Shown here piece by piece: positions 52,798-61,543 of a DNA stretch of 64,000 bases. The stretch is from Chimaeribacter arupi (GTDB lineage Bacteria > Pseudomonadota > Gammaproteobacteria > Enterobacterales > Enterobacteriaceae): positions 62,001 to 126,000 of the forward strand of contig NZ_PJZI01000008.1 of assembly GCF_002858805.1 (NCBI RefSeq). Direction: 5' to 3'. The notes under the pieces were generated by a model. It was not told the origin of the DNA. It worked only from the letters and a program-made list of their open reading frames with translations, and ran no database searches. Every line of letters begins with the position of its first letter. Position 1 is the stretch's first letter. A program made the translations under genes and the position numbers.

Positions 52798-53958
52798 ATG
52801 CGATATAGTTCATTAACGTTATTTACCACCCTGGGAATATTGAGTTTTACCACCAGTCAGGCCGCAGAACCGTTTAAACCCGAACGCATCAGCGTTGAAA
52901 AAAATATATCCCCCGGCCCGAATGTGTTCGTGCTTGATCAGAACTGGAAAGGGGCAAGCACCATTACCGTACTCTCCGCCGATGACCTCTCCACCAAAGG
53001 AAATATTTCCGACGGTTTAATCAGCCAGTTCACCCTGTCGCAAGATAAAAAACATCTTTATACCGCCTCGGTATATCCGAAACGGATTATGTCCGGCCCC
53101 ACGGAAGCGGTTGTCCAGGATTTTGACATCGCCACCCTTAGCCAAATCAAAGAGATGGAAACCCTGCCGAAAATGGCACAGGTCGCGCCATCAATTAACA
53201 GTTTCCAGCTCTCCGCAGAGGACAAATATGCCTTTGTGCAGAATGCCACCCCGGCGGCCTCTGTTTCCGTGATAAGCCTGGCGACCGGCCGGCATCTGTT
53301 GGAAGTGCCGACGCCGGGCTGCTGGGGAATTTACGCCTCGCAACAACCGGGCAAATTCAGTTCGCTGTGCGGTGACGGCACGATCGCGTCTTACCAGATC
53401 GCCGCCGATGAGAAGAACTACCAGGCCAGCAAAAGCGAAAAGCTGTTCGACAGCGACAAAGATGCGCTGTTCCTGGCTGCCCAGCGTGACGGCGATACCC
53501 TGATGTTTACCTCGTTTACCGGCAACATGGTGGTGGTGTCTGACAAAGAGGCCAAAGCCACCCTGGTAGAGAAATTCAATTACACCGACGGTGTGGAAGG
53601 CCACTGGGTGCCGGGCGGGTTCCAGATCCTCGCGTACAACAAACCCAATAACCTGATGTTTGTCACCATGCACCCTGACGGCAAAGAGGGCAGCCATAAA
53701 GATGCCGCCAAAGAGGTGTGGGGCATCGACATGGCCGGCCATAAGGTGGTGACGCGCTTCAAAGTGGATAACCCGGTGGCCGTCACGGTCAGCGCCACTG
53801 AGCAGCCGCAACTCTTCACCCTGAAAGATAACGAAGAGGGCGAGGGCGGCACGGTGACCAAATACAGCTTCAGCAACGATAAAAAATTCACCGCCCAACA
53901 GCAGGGCAGTGTGAAGGGGCTGGGCGACTTCAACCTGCTGCTGCGGGTGGACAACTAA
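52798..53958 (+). CDS. aauB: Aromatic amine dehydrogenase, heavy (beta-propeller) subunit
   Basis: 386 residues: Sec signal ending TTSQA, then a seven-bladed propeller of the MauB/AauB family. Marks include GPNVFVLDQNW, TPGCWGIYASQQPGKFSSLCGDGT (conserved disulfide pair) and VEGHWVPGGFQILAYNK. The heavy subunit holds the TTQ light chain in a periplasmic alpha2beta2 enzyme that oxidises primary amines to aldehyde plus ammonia. CGGAG precedes the ATG. It is the first gene after the sigma-54 promoter. The light chain sequence points to AADH (phenylethylamine, tyramine, tryptamine) rather than methylamine dehydrogenase. Confidence 0.88.
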   Translation: MRYSSLTLFTTLGILSFTTSQAAEPFKPERISVEKNISPGPNVFVLDQNWKGASTITVLSADDLSTKGNISDGLISQFTLSQDKKHLYTASVYPKRIMSGPTEAVVQDFDIATLSQIKEMETLPKMAQVAPSINSFQLSAEDKYAFVQNATPAASVSVISLATGRHLLEVPTPGCWGIYASQQPGKFSSLCGDGTIASYQIAADEKNYQASKSEKLFDSDKDALFLAAQRDGDTLMFTSFTGNMVVVSDKEAKATLVEKFNYTDGVEGHWVPGGFQILAYNKPNNLMFVTMHPDGKEGSHKDAAKEVWGIDMAGHKVVTRFKVDNPVAVTVSATEQPQLFTLKDNEEGEGGTVTKYSFSNDKKFTAQQQGSVKGLGDFNLLLRVDN

Positions 53959-53959
53959 G

Positions 53960-54505
53960 ATGGCCGCCCTCTGTGACATGCTGCATCTCTGCGTGCTGAC
54001 CTTCCTGACGCTGCTGTTCGGCCAGGCGGCGCTGCACAAAGCCGGGGATGTGCGGCGCTTCTCCGGTTATGTGGCGGATTACGGCGTGGTTGCCCCCGCG
54101 CTGGCGCTGCCGGTGACCTGGCTGCTGGTGGTGGCGGAGGGCGCGGCGATGGGGCTGACGCTGACCCCGGCAACCTCCGCATCCGGGCTGATGCTGATGG
54201 GCGCGCTGCTGGCGCTGTATGGCGGCGCAATGCTGTGGGCCCTGCGGCACGGTAAGCGCCACATTGACTGCGGCTGCGGCGGCGCAACCCAGCCACTTTC
54301 CCGGCTGCTGGTGGTGCGCAACGCGGTGTTGCTGGCGCTGGCCGGGCTGGCGGCGCTGACCGGCGGCCAGCCGGTCGCCCCGCTTAATCTGGCCGTTGCG
54401 ATACTGTCTGGCCTGGTGCTGTGGCTCGGTTACCAATTGCTCGACCAGCTGTTGCGCCTGCACAGCCTGCGCGCGCAGTTATCGCCGGGCTCCGTTACCC
54501 CTTAA
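53960..54505 (+). CDS. aauE: Amine dehydrogenase maturation membrane protein
   Basis: 181 residues, four membrane helices, MauE/AauE family (DoxX-like fold). The motif HIDCGCGG in the central loop provides two Cys that are conserved in the family and are thought to take part in disulfide handling for the light chain. It starts one base after the aauB stop. In mau clusters MauE is needed to obtain stable light chain. Confidence 0.88.
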   Translation: MAALCDMLHLCVLTFLTLLFGQAALHKAGDVRRFSGYVADYGVVAPALALPVTWLLVVAEGAAMGLTLTPATSASGLMLMGALLALYGGAMLWALRHGKRHIDCGCGGATQPLSRLLVVRNAVLLALAGLAALTGGQPVAPLNLAVAILSGLVLWLGYQLLDQLLRLHSLRAQLSPGSVTP

Positions 54506-54518
54506 CCCTGAGGTGCCT

Positions 54519-55124
54519 ATGAATACCCTGATCCTCTTTATGCTGGCGTTGCTGACGGTGCTGGTGGTGGGTTTGATTGTCGCGTTCCTGGCGCTGTCGC
54601 GGCAGGTGGGCGTGCTGTTTGAGCGCATCACCCCGGTGGGCGCAATGATCAATGACAACGGCCCGGCCATCGGCGATCCCTCCCCGGTATTTACCCTGCC
54701 GAGCCTTAACCACGGCCCGGTGACGCTGGGCGGCGTACAGGCGAAAAGCACCCTGGTGTTTTTCCTGTCGCCGACCTGCCCAATCTGCAAAACGCTGCTG
54801 CCGGTGGTGAAAAACCTGCATACCGCCGAACGGGCATGGCTGAACATCGTGCTGGCCAGTGATGGTGACAGCGAAAAACAGCGGGCATTTATCCGGCAAC
54901 AGCAACTGGACGACATCCCCTATGTGCTGTCGCAGGAGCTGGGCATGACCTGGCGCGTGGCGAAGCTGCCGTTCTCGGTGCTGCTTAACCCGCAGGGCGT
55001 CATCACATCCAAGGGCCTGATCAACAGCCGCGAACAGTTTGAAAGCTTGTTTAACGCGCAGGAGTCCGGCGTTGAATCGATCCAGGCTTACAGCCGCGCT
55101 TCCTCTTTGACCGCCAACCCTTAA
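54519..55124 (+). CDS. aauD: Amine dehydrogenase maturation thioredoxin-like protein
   Basis: 201 residues: an N-terminal membrane anchor (FMLALLTVLVVGLIVAFLAL) and a periplasmic thioredoxin fold with active site FLSPTCPICKTLLP (Cys-Pro-Ile-Cys). This is the MauD family, required to form the many disulfides of the TTQ light chain. ATG 54519 has GAGGTG just upstream; the frame is open from 54396 inside aauE but lacks a start with a ribosome site there. Confidence 0.9.
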   Translation: MNTLILFMLALLTVLVVGLIVAFLALSRQVGVLFERITPVGAMINDNGPAIGDPSPVFTLPSLNHGPVTLGGVQAKSTLVFFLSPTCPICKTLLPVVKNLHTAERAWLNIVLASDGDSEKQRAFIRQQQLDDIPYVLSQELGMTWRVAKLPFSVLLNPQGVITSKGLINSREQFESLFNAQESGVESIQAYSRASSLTANP

Positions 55125-55140
55125 CCGGCAGGAGAATTTT

Positions 55141-55674
55141 ATGAAATTTCTGACTTCACTACTGGCGTCGCTTGATACGCTTTCCGAACGAAAAATGCGG
55201 GACTCGGCCCGGCGGCTGGGGCGGCGCAGTTTCCTTGCCAAAGCCGGGGCGGTGCTGGTCGGCACCGGGCTGATGCCGCTGCTGCCGTTTGACCGTTCAA
55301 TGGGCAAGGCGTTTGCCGCCACCGGCGCAGAGGATGCCAATTCCTGTGATTACTGGCGCTATTGCGCGCTGGATGGCAGTCTCTGTTCCACCTCCGGCGG
55401 CAGCATGACCAGTTGCCCGCCCGGCGCGGAGGCCTCCAAAGTGGCGTGGGTCGGCACCTGCCGCAACCCGCACGACAATAAGGATTACCTCGTCTCCTAC
55501 AACGACTGCTGCGGCAAAGCCACGGTCGCCAACGCCACCAGTTGCTTCACCAGCCAGGGCGAGCGCCCCGGTTACCGCATGGGGCTGCATAACGACATCA
55601 ACTGGTGCATGGCGAACACCAACAAAGGCTACCACTGCACAGTGGCGACACTGGTGGGGATTGCCAATGAATAA
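55141..55674 (+). CDS. aauA: Aromatic amine dehydrogenase, light (TTQ) subunit
   Basis: 177 residues. A twin-arginine-type leader (GRRSFLAKAG, residues 27-36) precedes the mature chain from about residue 60. Trp103 (VAWVGTC) and Trp155 (DINWCMAN) align with the MauA tryptophans (57 and 108) that become tryptophan tryptophylquinone; Asp78, Asp122 and Thr167 align with MauA Asp32, Asp76 and Thr122. The stretch ERPGYRMGLHNDINWCMAN resembles AauA of Alcaligenes more than MauA. It has ten Cys: the equivalents of MauA Cys38 and Cys86, which are disulfide partners, are both missing (Thr84 and about Thr133). Confidence 0.92.
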   Translation: MKFLTSLLASLDTLSERKMRDSARRLGRRSFLAKAGAVLVGTGLMPLLPFDRSMGKAFAATGAEDANSCDYWRYCALDGSLCSTSGGSMTSCPPGAEASKVAWVGTCRNPHDNKDYLVSYNDCCGKATVANATSCFTSQGERPGYRMGLHNDINWCMANTNKGYHCTVATLVGIANE

Positions 55675-56098
55675 ACCGCTTATCCTGGCCGGGCTGCTGA
55701 CGCTGCTGGCCCCCGCTGCCTGGGCCGACGGCCATGCAGCCTTTGAAGAGAACTGCGCCAGTTGCCACGGTGCTGATGCAGAAGGGATTGAGGGGCTGGC
55801 CCCGCCGTTGCACAATGCCGACCTGTGGAAAGCGTTGGGCGACAACCGGCAGGCGTACATTGCCGGCGTGGTCACCGGCGGCATGAGCGGCACCCTCCAG
55901 TCAAAAGGCACCACTTATGAAGGGCTGGTGATGCCGCCGCTGGGATACCTCGACACCGCGACGCTGGTGGAGATCACCCAATATGTGCTGCGCGACGTCA
56001 ACCAGGTGGGCGACGGCCCTTCCGCGGCGCTGATCACCCAGTACCAGGCCAGCCCGCCCGAGCACGCGGCGTTACGCAAACTCAGGAACGGGGGGTAA
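55667..56098 (+). CDS. Periplasmic monohaem cytochrome c (first)
   Basis: 143 residues with a Sec signal (ILAGLLTLLAPAAWA), one haem site ENCASCHGADAEG and a likely distal Met in EGLVMPPLGYL; a class I cytochrome c. ATG 55667 overlaps the aauA stop by eight bases, so the two are translationally coupled. In the Alcaligenes aau cluster a small monohaem cytochrome gene (orf-2) also follows aauA. The expected role is electron acceptor for the reduced TTQ enzyme. Confidence 0.88.
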   Translation: MNKPLILAGLLTLLAPAAWADGHAAFEENCASCHGADAEGIEGLAPPLHNADLWKALGDNRQAYIAGVVTGGMSGTLQSKGTTYEGLVMPPLGYLDTATLVEITQYVLRDVNQVGDGPSAALITQYQASPPEHAALRKLRNGG

Positions 56099-56101
56099 GC
56101 C

Positions 56102-56563
56102 ATGCCGGGCAAACACAGACGAACAGGGTTATACGTGTTGCTGCTGTTGCTGCTGCCTGTCTTTGCCCAGGCTGAAGCCTATCGTGAAAAAAATACGCCG
56201 TGGCAGAACTATGTGTTGCGCTGTTCCGGCTGCCACGACATGGACGGCTCAGGCTCTTTGCCGGGGGGCATTCCCCCGTTGCCGGGCTTTTTGGGCACCT
56301 TTACCAAAGACCCGGCCGGGCGTCTCTACCTGATGCATGTGCCGGGCATTGTGGCCTCGAGCCTCGATGATGCGCAGCTCGCCGAGCTGATGAACTACCT
56401 GAATGATAAATGGGGTGACCCGCAGGGCTATCCGGCCTTTACCGCACAAGAGGTGAATACCCTGCGCAGCACCCCCGTAGAGGATGTCGTGAAATACCGG
56501 CGGGAGCTGGTGAAACGTTATCTGAAAGAGGGCATGAAAACTGCCGACTACCCCTGGCCCTGA
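56102..56563 (+). CDS. Periplasmic monohaem cytochrome c (second)
   Basis: 153 residues: signal peptide (YVLLLLLLPVFAQA), one haem motif LRCSGCHDMDG, and a possible distal Met in LYLMHVPGIV. It is not a MauG-type dihaem protein. It starts three bases after the first cytochrome gene and lies directly before the multicopper oxidase. It may pass electrons onward to that oxidase or to the respiratory chain; the route is inferred. Confidence 0.85.
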   Translation: MPGKHRRTGLYVLLLLLLPVFAQAEAYREKNTPWQNYVLRCSGCHDMDGSGSLPGGIPPLPGFLGTFTKDPAGRLYLMHVPGIVASSLDDAQLAELMNYLNDKWGDPQGYPAFTAQEVNTLRSTPVEDVVKYRRELVKRYLKEGMKTADYPWP

Positions 56564-56590
56564 GTGGCCTGGCTCGCTCTGGAACCCTTT

Positions 56591-58114
56591 ATGCATCGAC
56601 GCCATTTTCTGAAATGCGGCCTGACGGCGCTGGCGGCAGCCGGTGTGCTGCGCCGGGCCGTGGCCCACCCCGCGCCTGCTGCGGCGCATTCCGCCTCTGC
56701 CATGACCCCTCACGCCGCGCCGGCCGCGGCCGCTGCGGAGGCCGCCGCGCTGCTGCCCGCTGACCGCCTGCGCGCCGGGCAGGCACTCCGGCCTTTGCCG
56801 CTGCTGCGCAATGAATCCACCCAACCGGGCACCTTTGCCGGCACGCTGGTGGCGGAGCCGGGCAGCGCCCAGCTGACCAACGACCCCAGCGCCACCGCCT
56901 GCTGGCGCTATAACCAGTCACTGCCCGGCCCGTTGATTGTGCTGGAAGAGGGCATGGACGTCAGCCTGACCTTTATCAACCGGCTGCCGGAACCGAGCAC
57001 CATTCACTGGCATGGCCTGCCGGTTCCCGCCAATCAGGATGGCGGCCCGGATGACCCGGTCGCGCCGGGGGCAACGCGGGTCTATCGCTTTACCCTGCCG
57101 CCGGGCAGCGCCGGGACGTACTGGTATCACCCGCACCCGCATCAGGGCGTCTCCGGGCAGATTGCCCGCGGGCTGGCCGGGGCGATTGTGGTGCGCGCGC
57201 CGCAAGACCCGCTTGCCGCGCTGCCGGAGCAGCATTGGGCGATCAGCGACCTGCGGCTCGACGCCGACGCGCAGATCCCACCGCATACTTATGGCGACTG
57301 GGTGGATGGGCGTGAAGGGGAGTTTGTGCTGATTAACGGCCAGTACCGCCCGGCGATGGCGCTCAGCGGCACCCACCGGGTGCGCATCTGGAACATGTGT
57401 TCAGCGCGCTACCTCAACCTGTCGCTGCCGGGCTGCCGGTTTATCCCGGTCGGCAGTGACGGCGGCCTGCTGGAGAAGGTGCTGCCCGCCCAGGAGGCGA
57501 TTCTGCTCTCGCCCGGCGAACGGATGGAAGTGCTCGTCACCGGCGCGGACGGCCACACCTCGCTGGCCCTGCTGCCCTACAACCGCCACCGGATGATGTC
57601 ACCCCCGCCACAGGCGGCCACCGATATTGCCACGGTCAGTTACCGCGCTGCCCCGCTGCCGGTGAGTGAGGGCGCGGCCCTGCGCACCATTGCGCCGTTG
57701 GGCGAGCCGGGCAACCAGCTCCGCGCGGTGATGATGGAGAAAATGGGCGACATCATGAAGAACAAAGGCGGCACGCCGCCGCGCGCCTTCCTGATTAACG
57801 GCAAACCCTTTGATATGGCGCGGATGGATTTAAACAGCAAAGCGGGGGTGGTTGACCGCTGGGAGATCATCAATGCCACGACGATGGATCACCCGTTCCA
57901 TATCCACGGCGGGCAGTTCCAGGTGACAGAGCGCCAGTACCTCGGCAAAAAAAGCGCCCCGGCCTGCCTGGCGTGGAAAGACACGGTCAACCTGCGCCCC
58001 GGTGAGATTGTCCGGCTGCTGATGCGCCAGGACTCACCAGGGATGCGGATGTACCACTGCCACATCATCGAGCATGAGGAGCTGGGCATGATGGGCATGT
58101 TAAACGTCACCTGA
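56591..58114 (+). CDS. Multicopper oxidase (three-cupredoxin, Tat-exported)
   Basis: 507 residues. The Tat signal HRRHFLKCGLTALAAAG is followed by three cupredoxin domains with all four copper motifs: IHWHGLPVP, YWYHPHPHQG, MDHPFHIHGGQFQ and YHCHIIEHEELGMMG. The last contains the type-1 Cys and a Met axial ligand, and a Met-rich patch (MMEKMGDIMKN) resembles the substrate region of CueO. It reduces oxygen to water. ATG 56591 fits the Tat motif; the frame begins at 56564. It closes the aau operon, where its partner could be the cytochromes, copper ions or the TTQ precursor. Confidence 0.9.
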   Translation: MHRRHFLKCGLTALAAAGVLRRAVAHPAPAAAHSASAMTPHAAPAAAAAEAAALLPADRLRAGQALRPLPLLRNESTQPGTFAGTLVAEPGSAQLTNDPSATACWRYNQSLPGPLIVLEEGMDVSLTFINRLPEPSTIHWHGLPVPANQDGGPDDPVAPGATRVYRFTLPPGSAGTYWYHPHPHQGVSGQIARGLAGAIVVRAPQDPLAALPEQHWAISDLRLDADAQIPPHTYGDWVDGREGEFVLINGQYRPAMALSGTHRVRIWNMCSARYLNLSLPGCRFIPVGSDGGLLEKVLPAQEAILLSPGERMEVLVTGADGHTSLALLPYNRHRMMSPPPQAATDIATVSYRAAPLPVSEGAALRTIAPLGEPGNQLRAVMMEKMGDIMKNKGGTPPRAFLINGKPFDMARMDLNSKAGVVDRWEIINATTMDHPFHIHGGQFQVTERQYLGKKSAPACLAWKDTVNLRPGEIVRLLMRQDSPGMRMYHCHIIEHEELGMMGMLNVT

Positions 58115-58120
58115 TGCCGG

Positions 58121-60682
58121 TCAGGGCTGGTGCAGCGGCGTTTTCATCAGCGCCTTCAGCGCCGCCACGCTCATCGGCCTGCCCAGCAGGAAGCCTTGCG
58201 CCTGATGGCAATTGACGCGCAACAGTTCATCAAGCTGGGCGGAGGTTTCCACCCCTTCGGCGGTGACGGTCAGGGACATCGCCCGGCCCAGCCCGACAAC
58301 GGACTGGATAATCGCCTGGCTGCTCTGGCTGTCGTCGAGGTTGGCGATAAAGCTGCGGTCAATTTTCAGGCCATCAAACGGGTAGAGGCGCAGGTAGCTC
58401 AGGGAAGAGTAACCGGTGCCGAAGTCATCCATGGAGAGCCGGATGCCGAGCGCCTTCAGCCCGCGCATAATCACCAGCGCCTGGTCGGCATCCTCCATCA
58501 TCACGCTTTCGGTGATCTCCAGCTCGACCCTGGCCGGGCAGATGCCGGTTTCCTGCAACACGTTGCTGACCCTGGCGATCAGGTCACCGCAATAGAACTC
58601 CACCGGCGACAGGTTAACCGAAATAAACACATCTTCATCCCAGCCGGTGGCTTCCCGGCAGGCCGTCAGCATGACCCAGTCACTGATCGGCACAATCAGG
58701 CCGGTCTCTTCCGCCACGGAAATAAAGTGCGCCGGGTTCTGTAACCCTTTCACCGGGTGGTTCCAGCGGATCAGCGCCTCTGCCCCGGCGACCCGCATCG
58801 CGTTCAGTTCAAAGCGCGGTTGGAACTCCAGGAAGAATTCGTTACGGCGTAACGCCTGCCGCAAATCCGTCTCCACCTGGCGGCGCTCCAGGATGCGCTC
58901 ATTCATCTCATTGACGTAGAATTTCCAGTTATTGCGCCCGGCGGATTTGGCCTCATACAGCGCGATGTCAGAATAGCGCAGCAGGTCGTTGGCCAGCGTG
59001 CCGTTTTCCGGGCAGCGGGCAATGCCGATGCTCACCCCGACGCTCAGCTCATGCTCGCCGATGAAAATGGTGGTATTGATGGCGTCGATGATGCGGCGGC
59101 AGAGCTTCTCGGTGTTCTGCTGGTTGCCCGGATCAATGGCGAGGATAATGAACTCGTCGCCGCCCATCCGCGCCACCAGATCGCACTGGCGGATGCACTG
59201 TTTCAGCCGCCCGGCGATCTCATTCAGCACCCGGTCACCCGCCGCGTGGCCCAGGGTATCGTTAATCGGTTTGAAACGGTCGAGGTCGAGGCTGAGCACC
59301 GCGATCCGCTGGGCACCGGGCATCCCGCCCAGGCTGGCCTGGAGGAAGTTATGCATATGGTTGCGGTTTGCCAGCCCGGTCAGGCCGTCATGCAGCGACA
59401 TATATTCAATGTGGGCTTTCGCCTCGACCTCTTCGGTAATGTCACACACGGTGCCGCGATAGCCGATGACCGACCGGCCAGAAAGGATCGCCCGGACAGA
59501 GAGGCTGCAATGGCGCGTCAGGCCGATGCGGTTTTTCAACCGGCACGGCAGCGGCTTGCGGATGCCGGGGCTGCTGACCGGGTCAAACGCCCCTTTCTCA
59601 AAGGCGTCGAGATCATAATCCACCAGCTGGTGGAACGGTTTGCCCAGCCACTCCCCGGCGGTGTAGCCGGTCATACAGATAAACCGGTCGGAGAGGTAGA
59701 TCAGCTCCTGGCGCGCATTGGTCTCCCAGATCCAGTCTGAACTGCCTTCAATCACATGGCGCAGGCGCTCCTCGCTGAGGGTCAGCGAGGCCTGGATGGT
59801 ATCGAGTTTCTTCGCGGCGAGATAAAGCCGCGTCTTCAGCCGGTTAAAAATCAGGCAGAACAGGATCGCCAGCGCCAGCAACAGCGGCAGAATGGTTTTC
59901 AGCAGGTGGTTACCCGGATACTCGGCATCCCAGCGCAGGTGGAACGGCGTGCCGCCGCTGGAGCTGAGCGTGATAAACGGTTCTTTCAATGATTTCCCGG
60001 CAGAGAGATCGAGCCGCAGGTTATGCAGGTCAAAGTCTTCGTCCAGGGCCTTTAATTTTTCGTTATCCAGAATAAACGCATAAATCAGCACCGAGAGGTG
60101 CGCGTAATCGGTATAACTGTTGTCCGGGCGGATCACCGCCGCTGACACAATCGCCGGGTTGCCGTTAATTAAAAAATAATCGGAGGCATAATCATCGGTG
60201 GCGGCCTTTTCCTGGGCGAGGGCAATAAGCCGCGTTAAATCACCGGTCAGCCAGGTGGCGGCATCGGCCTGGCTTATTTTCCCATCAATCAGCGCATAGC
60301 GGGTTTTAAGGTCAGGGGTGACAATAAATACCCCTTCCAGATTATATTGGGTATAAAGTGACTCGCCGATATTGTCGCGGTTGTAGGCCCAGTCCAGATT
60401 AATACTGCTCTGGGTGAAAATATAGGCATCCCCCCAGAAGGCGTAATCTTTCAGCACATTGCCGACCTTATCCTGCAAATTCTGCATTGCTTTGGCGACG
60501 TCGACTTTACTGTGCTCGATCTGGCGGTGGTTTTGCTGTGCCACAATATAAAACAGCGCGGCGCAGGTAATCAGAAAGAGGGCGCCGGTCAGCAGGGCAA
60601 CGTTTTTTATTACCCGTTGGGGGAGGGTAAAATAACTTACCACCGGTGTGGGTTTATCGGGGTCGGCTGAAAATGGCAGCAT
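58121..60682 (-). CDS. Membrane CHASE4-PAS-GGDEF-EAL protein (c-di-GMP turnover)
   Basis: 853 residues. A membrane helix (NVALLTGALFLITCAALFYI), a periplasmic CHASE4 sensor (~residues 45-255, with LKDYAFWGDAY), a second helix (LLLALAILFCLIF), a PAS domain (GSSDWIWETNARQELIYLS), then GGDEF with intact RMGGDEFIIL and EAL with intact EALIRWN, ITESVMMED and DDFGTGYSSLSYL. Both catalytic centres look complete, so it could make and break c-di-GMP. ATG 60682 is preferred to GTG 60715. It converges on the multicopper oxidase gene, six bases away. Three phased repeats lie upstream. Confidence 0.93.
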   Translation of the reverse strand: MLPFSADPDKPTPVVSYFTLPQRVIKNVALLTGALFLITCAALFYIVAQQNHRQIEHSKVDVAKAMQNLQDKVGNVLKDYAFWGDAYIFTQSSINLDWAYNRDNIGESLYTQYNLEGVFIVTPDLKTRYALIDGKISQADAATWLTGDLTRLIALAQEKAATDDYASDYFLINGNPAIVSAAVIRPDNSYTDYAHLSVLIYAFILDNEKLKALDEDFDLHNLRLDLSAGKSLKEPFITLSSSGGTPFHLRWDAEYPGNHLLKTILPLLLALAILFCLIFNRLKTRLYLAAKKLDTIQASLTLSEERLRHVIEGSSDWIWETNARQELIYLSDRFICMTGYTAGEWLGKPFHQLVDYDLDAFEKGAFDPVSSPGIRKPLPCRLKNRIGLTRHCSLSVRAILSGRSVIGYRGTVCDITEEVEAKAHIEYMSLHDGLTGLANRNHMHNFLQASLGGMPGAQRIAVLSLDLDRFKPINDTLGHAAGDRVLNEIAGRLKQCIRQCDLVARMGGDEFIILAIDPGNQQNTEKLCRRIIDAINTTIFIGEHELSVGVSIGIARCPENGTLANDLLRYSDIALYEAKSAGRNNWKFYVNEMNERILERRQVETDLRQALRRNEFFLEFQPRFELNAMRVAGAEALIRWNHPVKGLQNPAHFISVAEETGLIVPISDWVMLTACREATGWDEDVFISVNLSPVEFYCGDLIARVSNVLQETGICPARVELEITESVMMEDADQALVIMRGLKALGIRLSMDDFGTGYSSLSYLRLYPFDGLKIDRSFIANLDDSQSSQAIIQSVVGLGRAMSLTVTAEGVETSAQLDELLRVNCHQAQGFLLGRPMSVAALKALMKTPLHQP

Positions 60683-60844
60683 TCTGGCTCTTTTCCTGTC
60701 ATGGGTAACGTACACCGGCGCATAGGGGGCTTCACCGATCTTTATCGGCCCGGCCAGAAAAAGGTTGAAAGTTTACCAGGGAAATTATTTTTTCTTTTTG
60801 AGAATCAAATCAATGCACAGGCCAAAAATAATGCGGCCGGTTAT

Positions 60845-60900
60845 TATCTCAAATTAGCCGCAACCCTATCTCAAATTAACAGGCTGCCTATCTCAAATTA
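60845..60900. repeat. Three 12-bp iterons at exact 22-bp spacing
   Basis: TATCTCAAATTA occurs at 60845, 60867 and 60889, all perfect and in the same direction, one per two helical turns. They lie 160-220 bases upstream of the GGDEF/EAL start codon, inside its promoter gap. Such phasing suggests a protein that binds repeatedly on one face of the helix. Confidence 0.85.
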
Positions 60901-60930
60901 ACGGGGAATAACGCGGGGAAGGGGATGAAA

Positions 60931-60955
60931 ACCAGGCCGGGGTGCCCCGGCCCGC
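60931..60955 (-). terminator. Terminator of the PNPOx-like gene
   Basis: Stem GGCCGGGG / CCCCGGCC with a two-base gap at its tip; on the minus strand TGGTTTTC follows. Confidence 0.75.
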
Positions 60956-60961
60956 CGGAAA

Positions 60962-61396
60962 TCACAACGCGATTTCCTGGTGGTTATTTTTGTCATCCCA
61001 GTAGGTGATGTGCTGCGCAGTGACTTTGATTAACAGCAGATCCGGCGTATCGATGCCCTGCGGGAACCACTTCTCGACGTCCGGCGTCCAGTACTCTTTC
61101 AGCGCGTCTTTCTCGCGGATTAACGAAGACTCGCCCTGGATAGAAATAAACAGGCTCGGCTTGTCAGAGGATTTGGCCGTGACATAGTTCAGGGTGGTGG
61201 TGGCGTCGTTTTCAATATCCGCCACGATCTGGTTGTCTTCGGTGGTAAAGAAATAGGCGTCGCCGTTATATTCCACATTACGGTTATTGCTCATCGGCCG
61301 GCTGGCAATAGTGCCGCCTTCGCTCAGCGTGGAGAACATCGCGTAATCGATATCTTTAATCTCTTTCGACAACTGGGAAAGGGTGACCTGGCTCAT
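60962..61396 (-). CDS. Pyridoxamine-5'-phosphate-oxidase-fold protein (general stress 26 type)
   Basis: 144 residues of the split-barrel flavin/PNPOx fold: IDYAMFSTLSEGGTIASRPMSN, DAYFFTTEDNQIVADIENDATTTLNYV and EKDALKEYWTPDVEKWFPQG match the 'general stress protein 26' subgroup, which binds FMN or FAD and has no settled reaction. ATG 61396 has AGGAGA six bases upstream. It is a single gene with its own terminator. Confidence 0.88.
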   Translation of the reverse strand: MSQVTLSQLSKEIKDIDYAMFSTLSEGGTIASRPMSNNRNVEYNGDAYFFTTEDNQIVADIENDATTTLNYVTAKSSDKPSLFISIQGESSLIREKDALKEYWTPDVEKWFPQGIDTPDLLLIKVTAQHITYWDDKNNHQEIAL

Positions 61397-61510
61397 CGTA
61401 ATCTCCTGTTTATCCATTATTGGTGACGTCTTTAAAGGCTAGTAGACGAAAATAGCCGTGTCCAATGAGCGGCTTACAACAAAACGGAATAACGATTGCG
61501 GCCGGGCAGG

Positions 61511-61536
61511 AAAACGGCGGCACAGGGCGTGCCGCC
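61511..61536 (-). terminator. Terminator of the second DsrE-like gene
   Basis: Eight-bp stem GGCGGCAC / GTGCCGCC with a five-base loop; CGTTTT follows on the minus strand. Confidence 0.82.
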
Positions 61537-61543
61537 GGGGGCC

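Noticed and set aside
52506-52808. 100-codon frame before aauB
   Set aside because: Highly basic, no recognisable domain, and it crosses the sigma-54 promoter and the aauB start.
55667-56563. The two cytochrome genes as a split MauG
   Set aside because: Each has its own signal peptide and a single haem motif, and neither resembles dihaem peroxidases beyond Cys-x-x-Cys-His.
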